From contig NZ_JALJWF010000001.1 in NCBI RefSeq assembly GCF_024168645.1, positions 797,001 to 861,000 on the forward strand: a DNA stretch of 64,000 nt, given 5' to 3'. The position numbers and the translations under genes were made by a program. The notes under the pieces were generated by a model. That model was not told the DNA's origin and made no database searches. It was given only the letters and a program-made list of their open reading frames with translations. The stretch's first letter is position 1, and each line of letters begins with the position of its first letter. Shown in pieces: positions 25,510 to 34,817 of the stretch. This stretch comes from Pseudomonas sp. GGS8 (GTDB lineage Bacteria; Pseudomonadota; Gammaproteobacteria; Pseudomonadales; Pseudomonadaceae).

Positions 25510-26280
25510 ATGTTAATCAGCCATTTCCTGCACGGGCCGGTCAGCGCCTATCCGCGAGATTACGTGGACGGCGCTCACCAGGAGCTGCATCAACACCGCG
25601 AAGCGCAGTTGCTGTACGCCGTTTGCGGCACCATGCGAGTGGTCACGGAGCAAGGTGCCTGGGTCATTCCACCGACCCGAGCCGTATGGATTCCGCCATT
25701 GGTGGCACATGAGATTTTCATGTCGGGCGCGGTGCGCATGCGTTCGCTGTTCATTGCCCCCGAACTGTCGCCGTCAACTCTGCAACAGTGCTGTGTGCTG
25801 GCCGTCACACCGCTGCTGCGCGAGCTGATCCTGCGCGCAGTGCAAGGTCCGCGACACGCGGAAAACTCATTGATTCAGAAGCTGATGCTGGAAGAGATCG
25901 CCAGCCTGGAAAACCTTCCGCTACACATTCCAATGCCCGAAGATCGGCGCCTGCTGGGCATCTGCCTGGCGCTGATGCGCGCACCGGAGCATTCCAACAC
26001 CCTGGAAGACTGGGCACAGCAGGTCGGCGCCAGTTCTCGAACCTTGGCGCGGCTGTTCCAGCAACAACTGAAGATGAACTTCAATGCCTGGCGCCAGCAA
26101 CTGCGCCTGATGGAAGCCCTGCCGCGCCTGCTCGCCGGGGAAAGCGTGCAGAGCGTGGCGCGCGATCTGGGCTACGGCAGTGCTCGGGCGTTCAGCGCGA
26201 TGTTTCGCCGTTTGCTCGGGGAAAACCCTCGGGAATACCTGAACGCGCTGAACAAATTGAGCGCGCTCAATCCCCCATAG
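25510..26280 (+). CDS. AraC-family transcriptional regulator (cupin type)
   Basis: This protein has 256 residues from the ATG at 25510; a TTG at 25465 could extend it by 15 residues. The N-terminal cupin sensor contains HQELHQHREAQLLYAVCGTMRVVTEQGAWVIPPTRAVWIPP, typical of regulators beside efflux genes (the same N-terminal style as NimR/YeaM). The C-terminal double HTH spans about 160-250 (EDWAQQVGASSRTLARLFQQQ and VARDLGYGSARAFSAMFRRLLGENPREY). It is divergent from the MFS gene. Which ligand is sensed is unknown. Confidence 0.9.
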   Translation: MLISHFLHGPVSAYPRDYVDGAHQELHQHREAQLLYAVCGTMRVVTEQGAWVIPPTRAVWIPPLVAHEIFMSGAVRMRSLFIAPELSPSTLQQCCVLAVTPLLRELILRAVQGPRHAENSLIQKLMLEEIASLENLPLHIPMPEDRRLLGICLALMRAPEHSNTLEDWAQQVGASSRTLARLFQQQLKMNFNAWRQQLRLMEALPRLLAGESVQSVARDLGYGSARAFSAMFRRLLGENPREYLNALNKLSALNPP

Positions 26281-26293
26281 ACACTCAGCGCGA

Positions 26294-26923
26294 TCAATGC
26301 ATCTCGGTGAACGCGAGTTTCACGCCGATGGCGATCAGCACCGCGCCCATGGTCCGGTCGAACCAGTGGCCCATACGGGCGAAACCGGCACGCACGCGCT
26401 GTTGACTGAACAACATCGCCACCAGGCAAAACCAGACCGCCGTCGCTGCTGCCAGATAGATCCCGTAACCGGCCTGTACCGCCAGTGGCGTGTGCGGGTT
26501 GATCACCACAGTGAACAGCGACAGGAAGAACAGCGTGGCTTTCGGGTTCAGGCCATTGGTCACGAACCCTGAAGTGAAGGCACCCCGCGCGGTGCGTTCG
26601 CCGGCTTCCTGGTGCAGATCGTCGGCCGCAGGTGAGGCCGGTTGCGCACGCAGAGCCTTATAGCCGATGTACAGCAGGTACGCGGCAGCGGCCCATTTCA
26701 AGGCGTTGAACAGCACGATCGACTGAGACACGATCAGCCCGATCCCCAGCAGCGAATAGCCGACGTGCAGGAAAATCGCTGAGCCGACACCCAATGCCGT
26801 CCAGGTGCCGGCGCGGCGCCCGTGGGTCACGCTCTCACGCACCACCACGGCGAAGTCCGGGCCGGGGCTGGCGACAGCCAGCAGGTGAATCAGGGCAACG
26901 GTCAAGAATTCTGTCCAGTACAT
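26294..26923 (-). CDS. LysE/RhtB-family amino-acid exporter
   Basis: This 209-residue membrane protein has about six helices. The family signature HLLAVASPGPDFAVVVRESVTHGRRAG lies at the N-terminus (about 13-38), and GFVTNGLNPKATLFFLSLF in the centre. RhtB-type proteins export amino acids such as threonine or homoserine by proton exchange. It converges with the AraC regulator with a 13-base gap. The substrate is not determinable. Confidence 0.92.
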   Translation of the reverse strand: MYWTEFLTVALIHLLAVASPGPDFAVVVRESVTHGRRAGTWTALGVGSAIFLHVGYSLLGIGLIVSQSIVLFNALKWAAAAYLLYIGYKALRAQPASPAADDLHQEAGERTARGAFTSGFVTNGLNPKATLFFLSLFTVVINPHTPLAVQAGYGIYLAAATAVWFCLVAMLFSQQRVRAGFARMGHWFDRTMGAVLIAIGVKLAFTEMH

Positions 26924-26997
26924 GGGGGCTCCTTTTGGGCAGGTCGATCAATAAAAATCTTCGAGGCAAACCTCACCTTTTTGCCACGTTTCGTATC

Positions 26998-27130
26998 TGT
27001 GGCGAGGGAGCTTGCTCCCGCTCGGCTGCGAAGCAGCCGCAAACCGGATAACGCGGTATGCCTGACAATACTCGGTCGCCTGAGTTAGGGCCGCTGCGCA
27101 GCCCAGCGGGAGCAAGCTCCCTCGCCACAG
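26998..27130. repeat. REPIN of the second REP family
   Basis: Two inverted arms lie at about 26998-27040 and 27088-27130. Each has a TGTGGCGAGGGAGCTTGCTC core plus an adjacent GGCTGC/GCAGCC hairpin. The same unit occurs at 36013-36144 and 40425-40554. It lies between the LysE gene and the 2-hydroxyacid dehydrogenase gene. Confidence 0.85.
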
Positions 27131-27213
27131 GTTTTGTGCCAGACCAGGCAGTACATTCATCTGGTAGGCTCGGCAGATTACGCCCTCAGTTCAATGCACA
27201 AAAGGTACAGTTG

Positions 27214-28179
27214 ATGACGAACTCTCGCCGCGCCGTTTTCCTTGACCATCCGTCTCTGGACCTCGGCGATCTCGACCTCAGTCCGTTGCGCAACTGCTTC
27301 AGCGACTTGCAACTGTTCGCCCAGACCACGCCTGCGCAAGTGATCGAACGCCTCAAAGGCGCCACTGTCGCCATCACCAATAAAATCCTGATTGATGCGG
27401 CGGCCATGGCGGCCAGCCCCGAGTTGAAGCTGATCCTGATCACCGCCACCGGCACCAACAACGTCGACCTGGCCGCCGCCCGCGCCCATGGGATCACCGT
27501 TTGCAATTGCCAGGGTTACGGCACGCCGTCAGTGGCTCAACACACGATCATGTTGTTGCTGAACCTGGCGACGCGCCTGGGCGACTATCAAAAAGCCGTC
27601 GCCGAAGGTCGCTGGCAGCAGGCGAAACAGTTCTGCCTGCTGGATTACCCGATCGTCGAACTCGAAGGTAAAACCCTCGGCCTGCTCGGCCACGGTGAAC
27701 TGGGCAGTGCCGTGGCACGGTTGGCCGAAGCGTTCGGCATGCGCGTCTTGTTGGGGCAGATTCCGGGCCGCCCTGCCCGCCCGGATCGTTTGCCTCTGGG
27801 TGAACTGCTGCCGCAAATCGACGCCCTGACCCTGCACTGCCCGCTTAACGAACACACCCGCCACTTCATCGGCGCCCGTGAACTGGCCTCGATGAAGCCC
27901 GGTGCTTTCGTGGTCAACACCGCGCGCGGTGGCTTGATTGACGAGCAGGCCTTGGCCGACGCCCTGCGCAACGGTCAGCTGGGTGGCGCGGCCACCGACG
28001 TGTTGAGCGTCGAACCACCGAGCGCGGGCAACCCGCTGTTGGCCCGGGACATTCCACGGCTGATCGTCACCCCGCACAATGCCTGGGGCAGTCGCGAGGC
28101 GCGGCAGCGAATCGTTGGGCAGTTGACGGAAAACGCTCAGGCTTACTTCAGCGGTAAAGCGCTACGGGTCGTCAGTTGA
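27214..28179 (+). CDS. D-2-hydroxyacid dehydrogenase (hydroxypyruvate/glyoxylate reductase type)
   Basis: This NAD(P)-dependent dehydrogenase has 321 residues from the ATG at 27214. An in-frame ORF reaches back into the REPIN and is rejected. NAD-binding GHGELGSAVARLAEAFG lies near residues 151-167. Catalytic residues are the Arg in VVNTARGGLIDE, the Glu in VLSVEPPSAGNPL and the His in VTPHNAWGS. The family reduces 2-keto acids such as hydroxypyruvate or glyoxylate. The next gene, rsmC, starts 33 bases on. Confidence 0.92.
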   Translation: MTNSRRAVFLDHPSLDLGDLDLSPLRNCFSDLQLFAQTTPAQVIERLKGATVAITNKILIDAAAMAASPELKLILITATGTNNVDLAAARAHGITVCNCQGYGTPSVAQHTIMLLLNLATRLGDYQKAVAEGRWQQAKQFCLLDYPIVELEGKTLGLLGHGELGSAVARLAEAFGMRVLLGQIPGRPARPDRLPLGELLPQIDALTLHCPLNEHTRHFIGARELASMKPGAFVVNTARGGLIDEQALADALRNGQLGGAATDVLSVEPPSAGNPLLARDIPRLIVTPHNAWGSREARQRIVGQLTENAQAYFSGKALRVVS

Positions 28180-28212
28180 TAAACTGCGGCACTTTTTTTC
28201 AAGGAGCAGAGT

Positions 28213-29211
28213 ATGGATCCGCGCAGTGAAGTACTGCTTCGTCAGGCCGAGTTGTTCCAGGGTTCGGTGCTGCTGGCCGGTTTGCCCGCCGACGACTTGC
28301 TGGGTCGCCTGCCTGGTGCCCACGGCTGGTGCTGGCACGCCGGCGATCAAGCAGCACTGGACGCCCGTTTCGCCGAGCGCAGCCATTTTGGCGTGAATGC
28401 CCCCGAACGCGAATTCGACGCCGCCGTGGTGTTTCTGCCCAAGTCCAAAGACCTGACCGACTATATCCTCAACGCCCTCGCCTCTCGTCTGGCCGGGCGT
28501 GAGTTGTACCTGGTCGGCGAAAAACGCAGCGGCATCGAAGGCGCAGCCAAGCAGCTGACCCCCTTCGGCAAACCACGCAAGCTCGACAGCGCACGGCATT
28601 GCCAGCTCTGGCAGGTCACCGTGGCCAATGCGCCAGAAGCCAAATCGCTGGAAAGCCTGGCCCAGACCTATGAACTGCCATTGGCCGAAGGGCCGTTGAC
28701 AGTCATCAGCCTGCCGGGCGTGTTCAGCCACGGTCGACTGGATCGCGGCAGCGCCCTACTGTTGGAACATCTGGACAAACTGCCCAGCGGCCACTTGCTG
28801 GACTTCGGTTGCGGCGCAGGCGTGTTGGGGGCTGCGGTCAAACGGCGTTATCCGCACAATCAGGTCACTCTGCTCGATGTCGACGCGTTTGCCGCTGCCA
28901 GCAGTCGCCTGACCCTGGCCGCCAACGGTCTGGAAGCAGAGGTGATGACCGGTGACGGCATCGATGCCGCGCCCATGGGTTTGAGCGCGATTCTGAGCAA
29001 TCCACCGTTCCATGTCGGTGTACACACCGACTACTTCGCTACAGAGAACCTGCTGCGAAAAGCGGCCAAACATCTGAAAAATGGCGGTGAACTACGCCTG
29101 GTAGCGAACAGCTTCCTGAAGTATCAGCCGCTGATCGAAGAGCACCTGGGCGTATGTGCAATCAAGGCTGAAGGACAGGGTTTCCGAATCTACCGGGCCA
29201 AGCGCGGCTGA
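28213..29211 (+). CDS. rsmC: 16S rRNA m2G1207 methyltransferase
   Basis: This 332-residue protein is a fusion of a degenerate N-terminal methyltransferase domain and an active C-terminal one, as in RsmC. SAM-binding [20 protein letters not shown] and the catalytic LSNPPFHVG tetrad are present in the C-terminal half. RsmC methylates G1207 of 16S rRNA on the 30S subunit. AAGGAG lies seven bases before the ATG. A REPIN follows the stop codon. Confidence 0.96.
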   Translation: MDPRSEVLLRQAELFQGSVLLAGLPADDLLGRLPGAHGWCWHAGDQAALDARFAERSHFGVNAPEREFDAAVVFLPKSKDLTDYILNALASRLAGRELYLVGEKRSGIEGAAKQLTPFGKPRKLDSARHCQLWQVTVANAPEAKSLESLAQTYELPLAEGPLTVISLPGVFSHGRLDRGSALLLEHLDKLPSGHLLDFGCGAGVLGAAVKRRYPHNQVTLLDVDAFAAASSRLTLAANGLEAEVMTGDGIDAAPMGLSAILSNPPFHVGVHTDYFATENLLRKAAKHLKNGGELRLVANSFLKYQPLIEEHLGVCAIKAEGQGFRIYRAKRG

Positions 29212-29254
29212 AAACACTTTTGAAAAACAGGGCTTGCCCTGGAACGACGAGGAT

Positions 29255-29347
29255 CCTGTGGGAGCGTGGCTTGCCCGCGAAGAACGATGACGCGTAAGGC
29301 CTGAAAAACCGCGGTGTTTTCTTCGCGGGCAAGCCCGCTCCCACAGG
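29255..29347. repeat. REP pair (REPIN), first family
   Basis: Inverted copies at 29255-29285 (CCTGTGGGAGCGTGGCTTGC) and 29321-29347 (its near complement) flank about 35 bases. It separates rsmC from the riboswitch. Confidence 0.85.
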
Positions 29348-29394
29348 TTCTGCGGATTAACTACCGACATTGGGGCTTGCCCAATCGGATTTGC

Positions 29395-29600
29395 CTAGGC
29401 AGAATCCGCTCCGTCCTAGGGGAGTAGTCTCCCACGAGCGCCATGCTCGTCCGGCATACGTCAACATACTTGGTCCTCAGACCATGGCGTATGCGACCCA
29501 AGCGTCCGCACCAGACGGATCGCAGGGTTTGACAAGACCTATGACACGAACACCTTACCCGGGGCGGGAAGGCTGTACGTGTCATAGCCGTGTCGACCCG
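29395..29600 (+). ncRNA. yybP-ykoY manganese riboswitch
   Basis: The leader of the GDT1-family gene contains the invariant GGGGAGTAG loop at 29419-29427. A GTCAACATACTTGGT-like arm (about 29459-29473) is recognisable from enterobacterial members. The second conserved loop stem ACCTTACCCGGGGCGGGAAGG lies at 29552-29572, closed by a 9-base helix arm near 29540-29548/29578-29586. These are the hallmarks of the Mn2+-sensing yybP-ykoY class, which turns on Mn2+ exporters. The exact ends and switching mechanism are not resolved; the GDT1 start lies about 20 bases after the aptamer. Confidence 0.88.
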
Positions 29601-29618
29601 CCCCTTAGGAAAACCCTG

Positions 29619-30206
29619 ATGATGCTGGACTCTCTACTCGTTCCCACCGCAATCGTTGCCTTGGCCGAAATCGGCGACAAGACGCAACTGCTCGCGCTCA
29701 TTCTCGCGGCACGCTTTCGCAAACCCTGGCCGATCATTGCCGGCATCGTCGCCGCGACTCTGGCCAACCACGCGGCGGCCGGTGCGGTAGGCGCCTGGTT
29801 TGGCAGTTTCTTCTCAAATGCGACGCTGCACTGGATCCTCGCTGCGAGCTTCACCGCCACCGCGCTGTGGACCCTGGTGCCGGACAAGATGGACGAAGAC
29901 GAAGCCAGCACCGCCCGCAAGTTCGGACCGTTCCTGACCACGCTGATTGCATTCTTTCTCGCAGAGATGGGCGACAAGACTCAGGTCGCGACCGTGATGC
30001 TTGCCGCGCAATACCCGGATCTGTGGCTGGTGATCCTCGGCACCACCGCCGGGATGTTGATTGCCAACGTGCCGGTGGTACTGGCGGGTAACTTTGCGGC
30101 GGACAAACTGCCCTTGACCCTGATCCGTCGCCTGGCGGCGTCGGCGTTCTTCATTCTGGCGATTGTCGCGGTGTACAAGGCGATGCAGAGCAGTGGGTGG
30201 GTTTGA
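29619..30206 (+). CDS. TMEM165/GDT1-family (UPF0016) manganese transporter
   Basis: This 195-residue membrane protein has about six helices in two inverted halves. Each half carries the family's metal-binding motif E-x-G-D-K-T: AEIGDKTQLLAL near residue 15 and AEMGDKTQVATV near 118. GDT1 proteins move Mn2+ or Ca2+ by exchange with protons, and bacterial members export Mn2+. The upstream Mn2+ riboswitch strongly supports Mn2+ efflux. Two ATG codons in tandem (29619 and 29622) can start it; the first is listed. Confidence 0.93.
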   Translation: MMLDSLLVPTAIVALAEIGDKTQLLALILAARFRKPWPIIAGIVAATLANHAAAGAVGAWFGSFFSNATLHWILAASFTATALWTLVPDKMDEDEASTARKFGPFLTTLIAFFLAEMGDKTQVATVMLAAQYPDLWLVILGTTAGMLIANVPVVLAGNFAADKLPLTLIRRLAASAFFILAIVAVYKAMQSSGWV

Positions 30207-30236
30207 CGCGGTAGGTCGTTAGACCGCGTCATCGTT

Positions 30237-30266
30237 CTTCGCGGGCAAGTCGGATCGCCCGCGAAG
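30237..30266. repeat. REP-like palindrome
   Basis: A 10-bp perfect stem (CTTCGCGGGC/GCCCGCGAAG) lies in the gap between convergent genes. It is a compact variant of the first REP family. Confidence 0.7.
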
Positions 30267-30292
30267 GCGTCAGCGGTATCAACCCATATCTA

Positions 30293-31111
30293 TCAGGATT
30301 TCCGTGCCTTCTCGTACAACGGCATCACTTTCGGAATCGCCGCCTGCAACGAAGCAATCCGACTGGCCGACGCCGGGTGCGTGCTCAAGAACTCCGGCGG
30401 TGCGCCTTCCGAGGCTTTGCTCATTTTGTTCCACAGAGTGATCGCCGCGTTCGGGTTGTAACCGGCGCGGGCGGCCAGTTCGAGGCCGATCAAGTCGGCT
30501 TCGTTTTCGTTCTCGCGACTGTTGGGCAACGTCATGCCGTATTTGGCCACGGTGTCTGCCAGGGCCAGGCTGTCCTGCCCCAGACCGAGCAACGCACCGG
30601 CGCCCTGCTTGGCCATTTCGATACCGTAAGCCTTGGACATTGCTTCGCGACCGTGCTCGCGCAAGGCGTGAGCGATTTCATGGCCGATGATGGCGGCGAT
30701 TTCGTCGTCAGTGAGTTGCAGGGTGTCGATCAGCCCGGTGTAGAAAATGATCTTGCCGCCAGGTCCGCAGGAGGCATTCAGCTCGTCGCTCTTGATCAGG
30801 TTCACTTCCCATTGCCACTGGGCCGAATCCGGACGGAACACGGGTGCCTGGGCAATCAACCGATTGGAGATCGCCTGGACGCGCTTCGCGTCGTTACTGG
30901 ATTTGTCCAGCACGCCTTTGGTGCTCGCCTCCCCGATAGTCTGTTGATAAGACTGGGCGTACATCTGGTTGACCTCGGAGGTCGACAACATACTGAACAT
31001 GTATTGCTTGCGTTCAACACCCACGGCGCCACCGTTGGTGGTGTTGACCGACTGACAACCGGCGAGCAGCAGGCCTGCGCTCAGTGCACACAATACCAAT
31101 GTCTTATTCAT
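30293..31111 (-). CDS. M48-family zinc metalloprotease, lipoprotein (LoiP/YcaL-like)
   Basis: This protein has 272 residues from the ATG at 31111. That start creates lipoprotein signal MNKTLVLCALSAGLLLAGC, with Cys19 lipidated. The peptidase motif is AAIIGHEIAHALREHG, and the third zinc ligand Glu lies in NEADLIGLELAARAGYNP. LoiP/YcaL-type proteases of the periplasm take part in quality control of outer-membrane proteins. It is monocistronic. Confidence 0.93.
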   Translation of the reverse strand: MNKTLVLCALSAGLLLAGCQSVNTTNGGAVGVERKQYMFSMLSTSEVNQMYAQSYQQTIGEASTKGVLDKSSNDAKRVQAISNRLIAQAPVFRPDSAQWQWEVNLIKSDELNASCGPGGKIIFYTGLIDTLQLTDDEIAAIIGHEIAHALREHGREAMSKAYGIEMAKQGAGALLGLGQDSLALADTVAKYGMTLPNSRENENEADLIGLELAARAGYNPNAAITLWNKMSKASEGAPPEFLSTHPASASRIASLQAAIPKVMPLYEKARKS

Positions 31112-31385
31112 CAAAAAGCTCCCTGGAAACATGCCGCGTATCCTAGGTGGGGATTTGTATCAGCGCCAGATACAACGGACGTGTAGCACGCACATTTCAG
31201 ACAAAACCCCGATCCCCGTAGGAAAAAATTCACACAACAGCGCCCGCCCCGGTCGATCACGGTCAGCAATGATTCATTTACGACATCCAGCACTCTAAAA
31301 CAGCCATTTCATCACTCCTCGCTCATGCCCCTCAGGCCCCATGCCGATACAGCTCTGCAGACGTCCTCTTGCGTGCGGAGCACCC

Positions 31386-33527
31386 ATGAAATTCAAGTCG
31401 ATCCAGTTTTCCGTTGCCGCCCTGGCCGGGGCCATTGTGCTCAGCGTTGTCGCAGCCCTGGTGCTGTACACGCTGTTTTCCGGCGCCCGGACCCAAGACA
31501 TGGTCCAGCAACGGACTCAGGCGCAGTTCGAGCAAGTCATCGAACAGCGCCTGACGTCGCTGGCTCAGACCCAGGTCAGCCAAATCCAGCGCGAACTCGA
31601 AGCGCCGCTGCTGATTGCCGGCGGGCTGGTGCGGGTCAACGCATTGATCGGCACGCCGGGCATCGACGGTCAACCGCAACTGAGCCTGAGTCGCGAGCAG
31701 CTGATCAGCCTGATCAAGGAAAACGTCGCCCGGAACCCGAAAATTCTCGGCACCTACATCGGTTGGGAAAAAAACGCCCTCGACCACAACGATGCGGCCT
31801 ACGTCGACACCAAAGTGGTCGGCATCGACGCCAGCAACGGGCGCTTCCTGCCGTGGTGGTTCCGCAACGAAGACGGCAGCCTGGGCCTGGACAAACTGGT
31901 GGACGTCGACGACCAGAAAACCCTGTCCACCGGTGTGCGCGCCAGCGAGTACTACCTGTGCTCGAAAGAAACCAAAAAAGCCTGCGTGATCGATCCGGCG
32001 CCCTACAAGGTCGGCGACAAGATCGTCATGCTCGCGTCCTTCATTGAACCGATCATGCTCAACGGCGCTTTCCAGGGCATCGTCGGCGCCGACCTGTCGG
32101 TGAACTTCATCCAGGAAATGCTCCTGGGGGCGAACCAAAAACTGTACAGCGGCGCCGGGGAAATGGCCCTGATTGGCGGCAATAGCCGGATCGTCGCCTA
32201 CACCAAAGACCCGAGCAAATTCGGCGAAAAGGTCAGTGACATCCTCGACAGCAAGCAGATTGCCAACATGGCCAATCTCAAGCGCGGCGAAGTCACTTAC
32301 ACCGTCGACAAGGCCCAGGGCCGGATCGAGTTGTACCTGCCCTTCGGCATCGGCCAGACCGACGCCCGCTGGACCTTAATGCTGCAACTGCCGCTGAACG
32401 CGGTGATGGCCGACCTGCAAAAACTTCAGGGTGACCTGAACGCACAGCGCAAGTCCGACACGTTTGGCATGGCCATGGTCGGCCTGCTGATCGCCGGCAT
32501 TGGCTTGTTGGTGATCTGGCTGGTGGGGCACGGCATTGCCCGGCCGCTGAAGCAGATGGTGACCATGCTCGATGACATCGCCCAGGGCGAAGGCGACCTG
32601 ACCCGCCGCCTGACCAGCGACCGCAGCGACGAACTGGGCTCGATCGCCAAGGGCTTCAACACCTTCCTGGCCAAGTTGCAGGCGATGATTACTCAAGTGG
32701 TGACATCGGTGCAGAGCGTCAGCGATTCGTCGGAACACACTGCCGACATCGCCATTCGCACCAACATCGGTGTGCACAAACAAATGGCCGAGATCGATCA
32801 GGTCGCCACCGCCGTACACGAGATGACCGCCACCGCCCAGGACGTGGCGCGCAACGCCACCCAGGCCGCGCAAGCCGCCAGCCATGCGGATCAGGCGGCG
32901 GCACAGGGCATGCAAATCGTCCGGGATACGTCGAATTCGATTGGTGTTCTGGCAGTGGAAATCGGTAAGGCCGTCGGCGTGGTGCAGACCCTGGCCAAGG
33001 ACAGCGAGAACATCAACGCGATCCTGACCGCTATTCGCGGCATCGCCGAGCAGACCAACCTGCTGGCCTTGAACGCGGCCATCGAAGCAGCGCGCGCCGG
33101 TGAACAGGGTCGGGGTTTTGCGGTGGTGGCCGATGAAGTGCGCAACCTGGCGCAGAAAACCCAGAAGGCCACGGAAGAAATCCAGACCATGATCCAGCAA
33201 CTGCAACAAGGCACCCGCGATGTGGTGCGGGTCATGGAAGACAGTCAGAACCGCACCGACGAAAGCGTGCAGCACGCGGCGAAAGCGGCCCAAGCGCTGG
33301 AAACCATTACCCAGGCGGTATCGGTGATCAACGACATGAACACCCAGATCGCCAGCGCCGCCGAGGAACAGAGCGCGGTGGCCGACGACATCAACCGCAA
33401 CGTGATCAATATCGGGCAAGTGGCCAATGAAGTGGCCGGTGGCGCGGATGAATCGAGCGCGGCGAGTGCGGATTTGACCAAGTTGGCGGAACAGCAGCGG
33501 CGGTTGATCAATCAGTTCAAGGTTTGA
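31386..33527 (+). CDS. Methyl-accepting chemotaxis protein with periplasmic Cache domain
   Basis: This 713-residue receptor has TM1 at about 8-30 and a large periplasmic double-Cache-like domain at about 31-355. TM2 lies at about 358-385, followed by a HAMP domain ([25 protein letters not shown]). The signalling tip is [32 protein letters not shown] at about 558-590. The ligand region includes [13 protein letters not shown] and [14 protein letters not shown] Cys192/Cys200 pair could form a disulfide loop. The amino-acid-binding Cache consensus is not clearly met, so the ligand is unknown. Confidence 0.94.
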   Translation: MKFKSIQFSVAALAGAIVLSVVAALVLYTLFSGARTQDMVQQRTQAQFEQVIEQRLTSLAQTQVSQIQRELEAPLLIAGGLVRVNALIGTPGIDGQPQLSLSREQLISLIKENVARNPKILGTYIGWEKNALDHNDAAYVDTKVVGIDASNGRFLPWWFRNEDGSLGLDKLVDVDDQKTLSTGVRASEYYLCSKETKKACVIDPAPYKVGDKIVMLASFIEPIMLNGAFQGIVGADLSVNFIQEMLLGANQKLYSGAGEMALIGGNSRIVAYTKDPSKFGEKVSDILDSKQIANMANLKRGEVTYTVDKAQGRIELYLPFGIGQTDARWTLMLQLPLNAVMADLQKLQGDLNAQRKSDTFGMAMVGLLIAGIGLLVIWLVGHGIARPLKQMVTMLDDIAQGEGDLTRRLTSDRSDELGSIAKGFNTFLAKLQAMITQVVTSVQSVSDSSEHTADIAIRTNIGVHKQMAEIDQVATAVHEMTATAQDVARNATQAAQAASHADQAAAQGMQIVRDTSNSIGVLAVEIGKAVGVVQTLAKDSENINAILTAIRGIAEQTNLLALNAAIEAARAGEQGRGFAVVADEVRNLAQKTQKATEEIQTMIQQLQQGTRDVVRVMEDSQNRTDESVQHAAKAAQALETITQAVSVINDMNTQIASAAEEQSAVADDINRNVINIGQVANEVAGGADESSAASADLTKLAEQQRRLINQFKV

Positions 33528-33564
33528 TCATAGGGCCCCATCGCGGGCAAGCCCAGACAACTCA

Positions 33565-34188
33565 TCAGCCGGGGGTCAAACACTCCGGCCCATTAAGCTT
33601 CGGATCATTCACCATGTTCGCCAGCACCCGCTCACGCAACGCCGCGGGTTCGCTGGCCAGCAGCGCCTGCAAGGCATGCAATGGGGTTTCAGGGTTGAGC
33701 CAGGCTTCCTGCCCCGCCGCATCGAGAATCAACGGCCGACGCTGACTCGAAGCAGGCTGGGTGATCACCGCCGTGCTCAGCCACACCTGCTCCTGCACCG
33801 GATACGCCTCCCAGATCGCCGCGAAAAACAGCGTCGAACCCTCCCCCGGGGTCAGCCAGTACGGACGTTTGCGTGTGGTGCCGCGCCATTCGTAAAAACC
33901 ATTGGCTGGCAGCAGGCAGCGACGCAAGCGCAAGGCTTCGCGAAACATCGGCTGCTCGGCAACGGTTTCGGCGCGGGCATGGGCTGGCGTGCGGGACAGG
34001 TCGGTCAGCCACGGCGGCGTCAGGCCCCAGCGGGCGCGGGCCAACGCTCGCTGGCCGTCGACTCCGGCACGCAGCATCAACACCGAATCATTGGGAGAAA
34101 TATTCCACTGGGCCTGCTGATCGGCGGGAAAACCGGGCAGGGCCGCGAAGGCGGGGTTCCAGCGAAACAGGGCATAACGTCCACACAT
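33565..34188 (-). CDS. SRAP (HMCES/YedK-family) DNA-protein crosslink protein
   Basis: This 207-residue protein starts MCGRYALF, placing the nucleophilic Cys at position 2 after Met removal. Other SRAP motifs are WNISPNDSVLMLR, CLLPANGFYEWRG with the catalytic Glu, and ILDAAGQEAWLNPE. The family crosslinks to abasic sites in single-stranded DNA and shields them. It lies on the same strand as two small genes, separated by 35 bases. Confidence 0.94.
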   Translation of the reverse strand: MCGRYALFRWNPAFAALPGFPADQQAQWNISPNDSVLMLRAGVDGQRALARARWGLTPPWLTDLSRTPAHARAETVAEQPMFREALRLRRCLLPANGFYEWRGTTRKRPYWLTPGEGSTLFFAAIWEAYPVQEQVWLSTAVITQPASSQRRPLILDAAGQEAWLNPETPLHALQALLASEPAALRERVLANMVNDPKLNGPECLTPG

Positions 34189-34223
34189 GGGGCAATACGA
34201 CTCTTGATCAAACGAACGTCAGC

Positions 34224-34484
34224 CTAACAGACCAGCGTGCCGGGAAAGCTGTCCGGCTCATCGCCGGACAGCGGCAGCGCGGCATTGTACGCGGTGATCA
34301 GCTCACGAGCGTATTGCGCCTGGTCGTTATCAACCGATAAACCCAGCAGGCCGAACATCGGCAATTCCCCGGTGCCACCGATCAAGTCCCGGCCCACCAG
34401 ATGCGCCTCGATGCCCTCGCTGGCCAGCATGCTCTGCAGCAATTCGCCTTCCATCAGGTTTTCCGGCTCGTAGATTCGCTGCAT
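34224..34484 (-). CDS. DUF2007-family small protein
   Basis: This 86-residue protein begins MQRIYEPENLMEGELLQSMLASEGIEAHLVG. This is the DUF2007 (putative signal-transducing) fold, which resembles the ACT/PII-like beta-alpha-beta domain. The function is not known. It ends with a C-terminal Cys. It is 12 bases downstream of the CPXCG protein gene, so probably cotranscribed with it. Confidence 0.85.
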   Translation of the reverse strand: MQRIYEPENLMEGELLQSMLASEGIEAHLVGRDLIGGTGELPMFGLLGLSVDNDQAQYARELITAYNAALPLSGDEPDSFPGTLVC

Positions 34485-34496
34485 GGGTGACCCCTT

Positions 34497-34679
34497 TCAT
34501 TCATTTTCGCTATGAACTTCGAGTAACCATTCCTGACCGTCGGTTTGCAGAACAAATGTAATCGGACGACAACACACCGGACAATCTTCGATATAGGTCT
34601 GATCGCCACCGGACAAGTCCAGAACCGCCTCGGACTCTTCACCGCAATACGGGCATTCATAGCGCTCGGTTTCCAGCAT
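34497..34679 (-). CDS. CPXCG-motif cysteine-rich small protein
   Basis: This 60-residue protein starts at the ATG at 34679 (MLETERYECPYCGEESEAVLD). Two Cys pairs (CPYCG and CPVCC) form a likely zinc ribbon. The longer in-frame ORF upstream lacks similarity to the family and is rejected. The function is unknown. It is divergent from the acyltransferase gene across 138 bp. Confidence 0.85.
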   Translation of the reverse strand: MLETERYECPYCGEESEAVLDLSGGDQTYIEDCPVCCRPITFVLQTDGQEWLLEVHSENE

Positions 34680-34817
34680 CGCGGTCTCCCAGGTGACTTG
34701 TGCGTATAATCGCCGGTCTATTTGCAGGGCTATTTTCGTCTGACTACCTTTCAGACCATGCCCCGTTGGTTTTCGATCAAAACCTTTACTTACCCTAGCC
34801 GTTTCTAACAAGAGAGC

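Noticed and set aside
33539..33556. REP fragment after the chemoreceptor gene
   Set aside because: Only about 16 bases of the core (TCGCGGGCAAGCCC) are left, with no pairing partner.
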